A stretch of 64,000 nucleotides of DNA from Mesostigma viride. Lineage: Eukaryota > Streptophyta > Mesostigmatophyceae > Mesostigmatales > Mesostigmataceae. Both the position numbers and the translations under genes were made by a program. Positions within the stretch are counted from its first letter, which is position 1. Each line of letters begins with the position of its first letter. The notes under the pieces were generated by a model. That model was not told the origin of the DNA and did no database searches. It saw only the letters and a program-made list of their open reading frames with translations. This document shows positions 11,403 to 20,950 of this stretch, piece by piece. The stretch spans positions 834,240-898,239 of the forward strand of contig RPFO01000002.1 in the NCBI GenBank assembly GCA_009746045.1, in the 5' to 3' direction.

Positions 11403-11606
11403 GTCTTATTGCACCCACAGTTTGCCGGATCGTTAGCCTGTCCTTTTAGCTAGCCGCGCCCGATTGCAGCTGTGGCATGCCTTTGGCATGAAGGAGACTG
11501 GGGGTCTCTGCCCTTTCTCCTGTAGTGCACACACAGGGATTAAAAGCACTTCGGTGCTCCGTGACTCCCCAACGGGAGCACGAGTTTAATTAATTAATTA
11601 ATTAAT
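11403..11606 (+). mobile_element. SINE B copy, inside the copia interior
   Basis: A 200-bp repeat also found at 27851-28045, starting TTATTGCACCCACAG and ending in two hairpins: AGCAC-TTCG-GTGCT and CTCCC-CAAC-GGGAG, followed by a (TTAA)n tail. The last hairpin is the same kind as in the APE-LINE and element C tails. No clear tRNA-type A and B boxes are seen, so its promoter class is unknown. Confidence 0.75.
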
Positions 11607-11664
11607 GGCAAAATAAGCACATCATTGCTGGAAGAACACAAAGAAAGAACCAGAGAACGCAGGC

Positions 11665-13416
11665 TTACGGCGCCTCACAATTCCAGCAAACACGACACAA
11701 AAGTCGACATACAAGTTCATTTCCCACAGACAAAACATTAGGGCAACCTTGAGAAGTGGGGTCTGTGCATCCTGGGCGACAATTTCCAAGGGTCGTTGCA
11801 GCTAGCGCATTGCAAATGCCATGGCCTGGCCGAACACCGTCAACTGACCGACGTGATACCTTGGCAGCATTTTGCAGTCGACCTGACCGTTGGTGCTTGA
11901 CACTTTGGCTGACAGGTCGCTGTCCACGTCGTTGTCGGCTCGCTCGAGGCCTCGCGCCAGCACCGGACTTGGCAGTCCAGGACTTGGAAAAATTTGGCAG
12001 CTTGGTCGATTTCGCCCTCGCGTCACGAATTTGTTCCCCCTCAGTTAGGCTGGCAGCGTTCGAGCGCCGCGCCTTTGGTCTGGTCGCCGGACTTTGGTTA
12101 CTAGCACCAGTATCACCTGGTATGCTGGCGGCGACAACGCGCTCCGCCTGCACTGGGCTGTTCTGGACCGCGGTTTCTGGAAGTACTTCAGCGTCTGACA
12201 CGGACTTCTCCATTGCGCTGGAAACTTCTCGAATTGGCGTGAACTTCCACTGGGCCGGCGCAGAGTATATAAAGCCACGCAGTGTGCGAGTAATGCCCAG
12301 TAGGCCGCCCCCGATCCCGCATACACGGGCAAGCATGGCCAGTATGACCGTTAGGCCCACGGCCAGCCACTCCGCCGCGTGTCCCGAGGCACGTGAGATG
12401 CTGCGCTCGCTGCTCGCCATTTTCTGCCCTTGACAGGCAGCGTCGTTCTTGAAGCTCGTCGCCGACGATTTCAGCTCTGGGATGGCGTCCATCGCTGCGT
12501 CCGCACCGTGCGCGGGCAAAAAGTAGGTGTTGTTCCTCGTCCCGATGCTGCAGTGCCTGCTGTCCAGCACAGCAACCCGCTGGGCGAGGTCGACCTTGTG
12601 GCCATCCTTGACGAGCTGGCCGACTGATAGAAGTCGGGTGCTCAGCCTGGGAACGAGCAGCGCGTTTTGGAGGTGCACGTCCGCGTCCTGACCCGGCAGC
12701 TTCAGTTTGACAGTCCCGATGGCTGTCGCCTTCAGTTGGCCGCCTGAGCCGGCGATTTCCCTGTCATGAGGGTGCAGGCACACGAAGTCCGACGGGCATG
12801 GCGTCATGTGACAGCTCGCTGCGGAATCCAGCACCCAGCTGGTCGGTGCTTTCTTTTCATACTGCGTGAGTGCAGCAGCATCCGACGGCGATGGCGACTC
12901 GGCGATGGTGGCGAAGACGAAGCCGGACCGCTCCGCAGCCTCCTCGGTGATACGCGCCTCGCTGGCACCTGGTGAGTGCTCCTTTCTCGCTTGGTTCCGT
13001 CGCGTTGCCTTGTTCTTGCGTTCTTGCTTCAGCTCCGGATGCTTCTCCCAGCACTGGGTGTCCACGTGCCCGGCCTTCTTGCAGTAATTGCACCGCCTCT
13101 TTCCTCCACTTTTCTTCGTAGTAGTGTGGAAAACCTGGCCGTTAGGGGAGCCCTCCTTCTTTGCTTGAGCAGAACGCCTTCCGTGCAGTAGCTCCTCCGC
13201 CTCCAGCAGCGCAGTCTTGACCTCCTTTAGCGAATCCTCCTCTCCAGTTAGGACCTTGACCAGGTCACAATAGGCCGATGCTAAGGCCTTCAACACAGCC
13301 TTGATTTCTTCCCATTTCCTCAGAGACCGCCCATCAAACGTTGTGATGGACTTGCTTGTTGCCCGGAATTGCTTGTAGCACGCTTCCTTGGTAGCCATGG
13401 TGTCTTCAGTCGCCAA
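11665..13416 (-). CDS. Copia gag with zinc knuckle and protease-like region
   Basis: A 583-codon frame starting shortly after the 5' LTR and primer site. The N-terminal part is gag-like. A CCHC zinc knuckle CNYCKKAGHVDTQC lies at about residues 107-120, and a copia aspartic-protease-like core (WVLDSAASCHMT) at about 190-205. The region after about 300 does not resemble integrase and I do not recognise it; it contains a hydrophobic stretch and basic, low-complexity sequence. Part of an LTR fossil; no functional claim is made. Confidence 0.75.
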   Translation of the reverse strand: MATEDTMATKEACYKQFRATSKSITTFDGRSLRKWEEIKAVLKALASAYCDLVKVLTGEEDSLKEVKTALLEAEELLHGRRSAQAKKEGSPNGQVFHTTTKKSGGKRRCNYCKKAGHVDTQCWEKHPELKQERKNKATRRNQARKEHSPGASEARITEEAAERSGFVFATIAESPSPSDAAALTQYEKKAPTSWVLDSAASCHMTPCPSDFVCLHPHDREIAGSGGQLKATAIGTVKLKLPGQDADVHLQNALLVPRLSTRLLSVGQLVKDGHKVDLAQRVAVLDSRHCSIGTRNNTYFLPAHGADAAMDAIPELKSSATSFKNDAACQGQKMASSERSISRASGHAAEWLAVGLTVILAMLARVCGIGGGLLGITRTLRGFIYSAPAQWKFTPIREVSSAMEKSVSDAEVLPETAVQNSPVQAERVVAASIPGDTGASNQSPATRPKARRSNAASLTEGEQIRDARAKSTKLPNFSKSWTAKSGAGARPRASRQRRGQRPVSQSVKHQRSGRLQNAAKVSRRSVDGVRPGHGICNALAATTLGNCRPGCTDPTSQGCPNVLSVGNELVCRLLCRVCWNCEAP

Positions 13417-13481
13417 TGGAACTGGATGTCTCTGGGTTCACAGTGGTCTTCTTGTTCCTCAGTAACAAACCTCCGATACCA

Positions 13482-14299
13482 TGTTTGGATTGGGAGAGGA
13501 GACTAATGGGTTTTACACAATGCCTTGTGCTTGGCCTTGCTACCCACACACCTTGCAGGTGCTGAAAGAAAGAGAGGTTGAAGACAATTTACGTGGAAGA
13601 ATAAATGGCTTTATTAGAATATAATAGTTGGAGAAGAGCTTGAATGGAGGTTGAATGGAGGTTAATGGAGGTACCTGCCCTTAGGGGGCAGTTTCCTTTT
13701 ATACCTTTTAGGCTAGGAAGGATGACATCAGCAATGACATCATCACAGAAGCTTGTAGAAACATCCTAGCATATTCCTAGCATATTCCCAGCATATTCTC
13801 AGTATATTCCAGGAATATTCCTGGCATATTCTTAGAACATTCCTAGAACATTCTAGACATGATCCAATGAGCTGGCATAATAGCTAGATGCCAAGTGTCT
13901 ACATAATAATGTGCCACATAACATAATTAATAAAGTGACACATCTCTTCTCCTTGGAGTGACAAGTGTCATGCAATGAGTCTACCCACTTGTCATCATGT
14001 AAGTCATAACATGTGTCATCATGAGCTTCCAACACTTGTCAGCTCATGGACCAAACACTTGTCCAATAGGCCATAGCACCACTTGTCAATCAAATACGTG
14101 ATGTTACTAGGCTGACTCAGGGTACAAGTCATCCATGTCCAAGTATAGGACTATGGCACATGAATATTGATCAGCTCATTGAGCCCAATCCATCTAGCTC
14201 ATCATAGCTATCAAATTCCCAGTCCATAAGTAATAAATCCAACAAGAAATAAATCAGGCTGGGATACATTGTGGCCAGGTGGATATAATATCCCTAACA
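13482..14299 (-). repeat. Copia 5' LTR
   Basis: An 818-bp LTR. The tRNA primer site lies on its interior side at about 13468-13481. Confidence 0.9.
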
Positions 14300-14960
14300 C
14301 ATGCTCAAGCAACATACCACCTCCACCACCTCCGCCATCGCAGCACAGCTACAGCAGCAGACGCTCGACCTCCGCGATCGAGGAGGCCGAGCTCGCCAAG
14401 CGCAGCCTCAACGTCATCATCAATAACTTAATTAACGACCTGCCAGTGGAAGGTGAGAATTCCGTGACGCTTGCACAGGCGTTTGAGAGAGAAATCCTTG
14501 GTCGCATGGGCCTCCTTGGTGAGATCAAGCTGGTCGCCCACCGCCCTTCCCGCTCGCGATCGAGCGAGGTAAGGCATGCAGGGGCGCCCCCGCATCTTTG
14601 AGAACCCGGCAGACAATATTTCTTTTCTCAGACGCCGCAAGCGGCTCGAGAAGATCGACTCCCTTCACCCTGGACGACGGCTTGACCCTGGCGCAGTGAA
14701 CAACGACCCGACGGGAGCTATGACCAACCTACCTCCAGCTAGCTCCGGCAGACCGCGGCAGGGAAGCCGATTTACTGGAAGGGGGCGGCTGGCCATCTAC
14801 GTCGGCCGGCAAGCCCTGGCAAGCGACCCCCGCGGCCCCAGCACCTCCAAACGCCCCAGCTTAGGGGAATACAGCAGTAGTAGTGTAGAATAGTCAGGCC
14901 TATAGCCACCGTGGCCTTGTACATGTACGCCCATTATGGGCCCTATACCATGCAGCTGAT

Positions 14961-16987
14961 TAATTAATTAATTAATTAATTAATTAGGAACATAACTCCG
15001 TTGGGAGTATATGTAGCACATAGCCCTGAGAAGGGGCATATGAGCCTATAATACATTCTAAGCTACTTCCTGCAAGGGTGGGAATGTAAACAACACTTGC
15101 TCTAGGTGCACCAGGGCACCCGCACCCTCATGGTCTATCACGCTATGCCCGGGTAAGGGGGGAGCATGCCTGTGAGGGGGAAGATCATCATGGCTATACA
15201 AGAGCTATGGCATGGCTTCTCAGCAGAGAGTGACTCCCTGCATGGGCACAACATTACTAAATAAGGCTAGGCATCGTCTGGAGTGTGGCACATCATAGGC
15301 ACACATGTACATGATTAAATAAAGCGCGGGGCTTAGCTGGGATAGTGCCTCTAGGAGGCGTACATGTACATGGCCACGGTCTATCTATTCTGCACTACTA
15401 AGTACTGCTGTATTCCCCTAAGCTGGGGCGTCTGGAGTCGCTGGGGCCGCGGGGGGGGGGGGGTGTCGCCTGCCAGGGCTTGTGGCCGACGTAGATGGCC
15501 GCCCCCTTCCAGTACACCGGCTGCCCCACCTTGGTCTGCCGGAGCTGGAGGTAGGTCGGCCATAGCTCCCGTCGCCGTTGTTGCTGCGCCAGGGTCAAGT
15601 CGTCATCAAGGGTGAAGAGAGTCTTCTCGAGCCGCTTGCGGCGTCTGAGAAAAGAAATCTTGTCCGCCGGGAACTTAAAGGTGAGGAGGAGCGGGGGCGG
15701 CCCTGCCTTACCCCGCGCGCGGGGAAGGCGGTGGGCAGCCAGCTCGATCTCACCGTTAAGGCCCATGCGACCAAGGATTTCTCTCAAACGCACGCAAAAG
15801 CTTCTCGGAATTCTCACCTTCCTCCATCTTGAAGTTCTTGACAATGACGTTGAGGCTGCGCTTGGCGAGCTCGGCCTCCTCGCGGAGGTCAAGCGTCTGC
15901 CGTTGAAGCTGGGCTGCGACGGCGGAGGTGGTGGAGGTGGTATGTTGCCCATGTGGTGCCCATGTCCGCCCAGGTGGTGATGGGAGGAGCATCGCCGGCC
16001 AGGCCAGCCGAGGCTGGCTTGGCGGCAATGTCCTTCACCGCCTGGGCGGTGAGGCCTGCGGTATTCTGCAGAACCTCGATAGCAATGGCGTTGTCCTTAA
16101 GACGCTGGTCGATGTCACGGAGCTGGGCGGTGATGGCGTCGGAGGTGGAGGTGGTGGCGGTGGAGGAGACGAGGAGGGTGGAGGTGGCGGTGGAGATGGT
16201 GGAGGTGGCGGTGGAGAGTCGAGGGGGAGCTCGGCAGCCAACATGCTGCCCATGACCGCCACATCTGCTGCGATGGGGGCCACGTGCTGCTCGAGGGCCT
16301 GACCTTGAGGAGTGAGCGGATGGAGGATTCGGTTAAGGTGGTGGTGAGGGGCTTTGGGGGCCAAAGCTCCTCGAGGGAGCGGCCAAGGAGGGAGAAAAGG
16401 ACGCGTTGCTGAAGGTGGGGGCGGCGGCATTTGAGGATGGTGTCGAAGTTGTGGGCGCGTCTCTGGAAAGAATCGGTGAGGCGGCCCTGATGGAAGAGTT
16501 GCTTGCACAGTTCGAGAAGCGAGGCATACGATCCCCAAAACACGTAGCCCAGGATCTTGTCGGGGTTGAGCTTGTCAAAAAAGCCGGGCTGGCTGGCGTC
16601 AAAGTCGAACTCCTCCCAGGTCGGCTCGGCAGGGCGACTGCGCTTGGGTTCAGGCGACGCTGCTGGCGAGGCGGCCAGAGGGGGCTGGGCGACCACTAGA
16701 GCTTGGCTAGTGGCGCCGCTGCCTTCTGGGCCGGTTGGCGAAGCTGCAGCCGGGGCTGCAGACGTATTTTCATTGCTAAGCGCAGCCGCCAGGCTGCGTT
16801 GCGTCGAGAGGCGTTTGCTCATCGTATATTGCGTAATAGCTTCGGAAAATTATATCAGCATGTGCGTCGTAAAAAGACGCGTCGATTGTGATATTCACGG
16901 CTAAATTCGGTGCTCAAACGTGAAAGTTATGAGCTCCGCCGTCAGCCATGGCTACCTCGTGGCTCGTGGCTCGTGATAGAGGGCAAA
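14961..16987 (-). mobile_element. Element C copy 2, near full length, inverted in copy 1
   Basis: A 2.0-kb copy on the minus strand: 5' end with GAGCCAC units near 16985, ORF1-like region (16822-15398) and a 3' UTR of about 430 bp ending in CTCCCAACGGAG plus (AATT)n at 14961-14990. It is flanked by the 11-bp duplication ATGCAGCTGAT. Because it is continuous, it shows that the 'SINE-like' tails scattered over the window (6499, 17419, 40171, 43634, 44088, 53401) are 5'-truncated 3' ends of this element. Confidence 0.88.
15398..16822 (-). pseudogene. Element C copy 2 ORF1-like protein
   Basis: Frames 16822-16115, 16538-16035, 16028-15756 and 15952-15398 together cover the same protein as copy 1. 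In order: MSKRLSTQRSLAAALSNEN; FDKLNPDKILGYVFWGSYASLLELCKQ; a long Pro run near 16150-16240; LAKRSLNVIVKNFKMEEGE; EILGRMGLNGEIELAAHRLP; then LLLTFKFPADKISFLRRRK and LFTLDDDLTLAQQQRRRELW. The last three resemble the RNA-binding and C-terminal domains of LINE ORF1 proteins, and the ORF1 of APE-LINE (44842-45700) has the same layout. At least two frame breaks are present. Confidence 0.72.
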
Positions 16988-17418
16988 ATGCAGCTGATGC
17001 CTTAGCATTATTTAGCCGTGTATATGTACATGTGTGCCTATGACATGTGCCACACACCATGTACGTGATGCCTAGCTTTATTTAGTTATGCTGTGCCCAT
17101 GCAGAGAGGCCACTCTCTGCTCCCGAAGCCATGCCCTAGCTTTTGTATAGCGATGATGATCTTCCCCCCTATGTCTGCATGCGCCGTAATTAGTAGGTAG
17201 GTACGTAGTAGGTGCTGGAATACATAGTGCATGGTGTGCAGGTGCACTTTGTGCACCCAGAGCAGGGGTAGTTTACACCCTACCCTTTGCAGGAAGTAGC
17301 CCAGAATGTACTAAAAGCCATATACCCCTTCTCAGGGATATGTGCTACATATACTCCCAACGGAGTGATGTTCCAATTAATTTAATTCAATTCAATTCAA
17401 TTCAATTCAATTCAATTA

Positions 17419-17905
17419 ACGTGGCCTTGTATGTACATGTACGCGTATTATGGGCCCCATACCAGCTGATGAACTAGCCTTATTTAGCCATGTACATGTG
17501 TGCCATGCAATGATGAGCCCCACACCAGATGATGCCTATACTAGCATTATTTAGTTAGTCATGCTGTGCCCATGCAGAGAGTTGCTCTCTGCTGAGATGC
17601 CATGCACCCGGTGGCCATGCCTTGCCTAGCCATAATAATCTTCCACCTCGAATGCCAGACCTTTTAGGTATGATACATCATGGTGGTGCAAGTGCACCTT
17701 GTGCACCCAGAGTAGGTGGCGGTTTACATCCCCACCCGACCTGCAGGTTGTAGCTCAGATCGAATGTACTAGAAACCATATGCCCCCTCTCAGGGCTATG
17801 TGTTATACATAAGCTCCCAACGGAGTTATGTTCTTAATTAATTCTCCTTGATACATAAGCTCCCAACGGAGTTATTGCCATTATGTTCTTAATTAATTAT
17901 TTTAT
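17419..17905 (+). mobile_element. Element C copy 3 (3' UTR only), with duplicated tail
   Basis: 5'-truncated insertion directly behind the tail of copy 1. It contains the CAGAGAGTTGCTCTCTGCTGAGA, GTGCACCCAGAGTAGG and CTCCCAACGGAG landmarks. The end is partly duplicated: the terminal 40 bases with AAGCTCCCAACGGAGTTAT occur twice (about 17805-17845 and 17850-17900). Confidence 0.8.
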
Positions 17906-17964
17906 CAATAATAATTATACCATATTATGCGCCGTATATAATAATGTAACACTGGTCGGGGTCT

Positions 17965-18925
17965 CGGGGAGCATGCTCCCCAGCAGACTTTTGCAGAAGC
18001 GATCACGGAACGGAAACTCCTCAGTCCCGTCTAGTAGCAGCCGCGGCAGTGGCGGGCGACTGGTAGCCCCAATCACCATCGCCTGACACTTTTGACGCTA
18101 ATCTCCAACCCCAGCGCCCACGCCTGGCTCCAAGCCCAGACAGTCCAGCCAGGTCTGAATGTGCTCGGGGCGCGCGATGAGGACGTGGCATCATCCTCAT
18201 AAATCAGGTCTGATGTACAGGCGGTAACTAGCTAGGGCCACCGCCACCCTCTAATTGACGGATGTCCAAACCAAGCAACTAGGCTCGACCCGGCCCCTTC
18301 GAGCGGTAAAGCGCGCACGTGCCTGGCGCATGACGTGATCCACGACAATAATGATCGAACAGATATGGGGACAGGACACAACCTTGCCTCACCCTGTGGT
18401 AAAGGACTGAAGGGGAATGGTGGCCGGGGCGGTGCCTTCCGCAGTCCGCGTGCACTAGTAACTGCCTGTGAACCCTCATATACAGCCGCGGCAAATTTAT
18501 GGCAGCAATAAAGGTGGGTGGCACGTGATCCACAGCTATATACCTAGGATGGCCCAAAGTGCCTCCCAGAGGACCGTGTCAAAAGCTATAGAGACAACTA
18601 TTCCAGTAGTCAACAAAAATGAAGACCAACGGAAAACCATCAGCAGGGCAAATGCGACGCACCTCCTCCACCAGCCGGCGTGCATGCATGCGACAAACAC
18701 AGCCATGACGGAACCCATCTGAGACAGTCTCACACAGGTGTTAGTCCAGCGCGGCGCGGAGCATGCGCATCAGCATCATGTGCATGAAGACCTTCAGCGC
18801 GGCGCTCTGGAGGCAGACACCGACGATAGTTACCGGGGTCGGCAGCAGAGCCCTTCTTGTACTGCATGACTCGGATGGCCGTCTGCCACTCCTCAGCAGG
18901 CAGAGGCTCATCAGAGAGCAGAACA
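17965..18925 (-). mobile_element. APE-LINE fragment (reverse transcriptase part)
   Basis: The minus strand matches the central RT region of the APE-LINE from about 'DEPLPAEEWQTAIRVMQYKKGS' through the YADD region to the KTEAMVIGA segment, with many small indels. Both ends of the element are missing. A decayed copy without a usable frame. Confidence 0.8.
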
Positions 18926-19003
18926 CGGGGATATAATATATGATTATTAAGCTCATGTGCACAAGTATACTACCAAATGTTGCATGCTGCGGATGAGATA
19001 GCA

Positions 19004-19822
19004 GCCAGCAGGCTCGACGGAGCTACCATGGTCCAGACTCTCCAGATTTCTTTCCTGCGCTGGTAAGTGTCTCATTCGTAATTTTATAGCGCCTTCGAAA
19101 TCTGGACAGGTTCTTGCGGTTTTCATGAGCACCACAGCTAGGGTGTGCAACGCCGTCCATGTCTACTAAGTAACTTTGCCACAACCGACTAAGGACGCTT
19201 CTCAACAATGCACTCATCATACCATCCGACACCGCCGCCTCCTCTTTGCCGGCCATCTTGCCCGCACAGACCAGGTGAATACCGATGTGGGCCCTGCCGG
19301 GGGGCTTAAGACGGGCCAACCAGGTAGACACATATCCTCCTATGGCAGGGTCCCCTTGTTGTCCCATCGCAACTCACTGGCAAACTTGCGCGCGCCCGGC
19401 ACCGGCCAGCGCGACCCGGACCTATGTGACACAACTGCTTGAAGATGCAGGGCTTCTGGGACTATCCGTACTCCGCGCCCACATGATTGACAAGGAGAAA
19501 TGGGCTGCCATCTGCAATAAGCACCTTAACCTGAGGGGTATGCTCCTGTTTTCTCCCCACGGGCCCCGCGGCCCGTTGCTAGCCAGGGTAGAAGTCCGCA
19601 AGTGGAGGTTATTGGTCCTGAGGATAGCCATTAGCCGCTAGTACACTACCGCCTCGTCTGCCATTACAGTAGTAGAGGACAGCTCGGATGAGGATTACAT
19701 CCCCATCTAGTGCTTAACTGTTGGGGGATGATGCAGACGATATTTGTTTAAACTTTTGCGTAATTATTTTTCTAATGAGATTAGCATAGTACTCCGTGGC
19801 ATGCCTTTGCGCATGACACGCA
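19004..19822 (+). mobile_element. LINE D, 3' end of a different LINE family
   Basis: Frames 19176-19442 and 19285-19641 read RHRRLLFAGHLARTDQVNTD...TGQPGRHI, then LEDAGLLGLSVLRAHMIDKEKWAAI. The first part is the C-terminal motif also found in the APE-LINE (FVGHLARTSQVDTTLG), but the rest differs, so this is a second, related family. The 3' end (GTACTCCGTGGCATGCC...GCAAGTACTT) recurs at 58668-58740. A segment at 19004-19065 (GAGCTACCATGGTC...GCGCTGGT) recurs at 58935-58985. The end runs straight into the (ACTT)n tract. Confidence 0.65.
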
Positions 19823-20177
<355 letters not shown>

Positions 20178-20913
20178 ATCATACCTGAATCTTCATTTCT
20201 TGAGAGTTGCCCTCGAATCCAGCTTCTAGGAAGACGGGGTCGTTCAAGTATATCTAGAAAGCGTCAAGAAGGTAACCAGTGGATTGGTGGCATTATTGCG
20301 CCTTGGTGCCTCCCCGACCGCCTTCTGCATCACGACACTGATAAGGCAGTATTGCTCATTATGATAGCTTTGCGTCGCATGCAGCGCCAATCGGACTCCT
20401 CACATCATTGGCTTTGCAAACCATCTGTTAGTGTGGTTATTAAACCCAGTTCATTGGAAGCGGCTAGTTGAAAATCGACGACGCCCTGGCAGGCCTACGG
20501 CGAGTCTTCATCCAAGCTTCCTTGCGCTCAAGCAGTTCGGCTCGACCGACAGATGGCAACATGCCCGCGCCCCGCCTCTGTGGAAATGATACTGTAAGCA
20601 CATCAAAATCAAGAAACAAACATTCATATCCTAGTTTGCGACACTACACGTACTAGTGTGGTCGGCTACCGACCGCGACTCGACTCAGTCACCCTAGAAT
20701 CATAATTGGCCGCAGTCGACCGACCCCACTATACTACAACTGATACGGCGGCTATACCGCTGACCCCACCATCCATACAATATGTAACTGCGTCTTACAC
20801 TGACCCGCGAATTACCGAATCGACCCTTCAACAGTCCTCCTACATATTCGACCCCACTCTTCACGGGCGTGCCCTACAGGCCTACACCCTCCCGGCAGTT
20901 GTGTATATTGGGC

Positions 20914-20950
<37 letters not shown>

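Larger units (their letters stand above)
9512..14299 (-). mobile_element. Copia-type LTR element, shortened, non-autonomous
   Basis: A Ty1/copia-like element in minus orientation. LTRs lie at 9512-10330 and 13482-14299, each starting TG and ending CA, and are about 99% alike by eye, so the insertion is recent. The 5-bp target duplication is CATGC (9507-9511 and 14300-14304). Next to the 5' LTR the minus strand reads TGGTATCGGAGG, close to the plant copia primer site TGGTATCAGAGC complementary to initiator-Met tRNA; a G-rich polypurine tract adjoins the 3' LTR at 10331-10340. The interior holds one gag/protease-like frame; no integrase, reverse transcriptase or RNase H is recognisable in about 3.1 kb, so movement would need a relative. 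SINE B sits inside it (11403-11606). Fossil or non-autonomous copy. Confidence 0.9.
8582..14875 (+). pseudogene. Element C copy 1 ORF1-like protein, interrupted
   Basis: It starts MTSKRSSTQRSLAA, as copy 2 starts MSKRLSTQRSLAA. A middle segment (9117-9420) reads LTPLAADVAAVGRTLAAELP followed by a Pro-rich stretch and NAIAIECLQNTAGLTAQ. The part after the copia insertion (14370-14875) reads EEAELAKRSLNVIINN...EREILGRMGLLGEIKLVAHR, then FPADNISFLRRRKRLEK. This layout resembles LINE-1 ORF1 proteins: an N-terminal oligomerising region, then an RNA-binding domain and a C-terminal basic tail. Several frame breaks plus the copia insertion make it a pseudogene. Confidence 0.7.
8402..17418 (+). mobile_element. 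Element C copy 1, split by two insertions
   Basis: A retroposon of about 2.2 kb on the plus strand in three pieces: 8402-9511 (5' region and ORF1 start), 14305-14960 (ORF1 end and start of 3' UTR) and 16999-17418 (rest of the 3' UTR, ending in CTCCCAACGGAG and an ATTCA-rich tail). The first gap is a copia element (9512-14299, 5-bp duplication CATGC). The second is a second copy of element C in the opposite direction (14961-16987), flanked by the 11-bp duplication ATGCAGCTGAT (14950-14960 and 16988-16998). It encodes only an ORF1-like protein and no reverse transcriptase, like mammalian 'half-LINE' elements; it was probably moved by APE-LINE, with which it shares the 3' hairpin. Confidence 0.85.
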
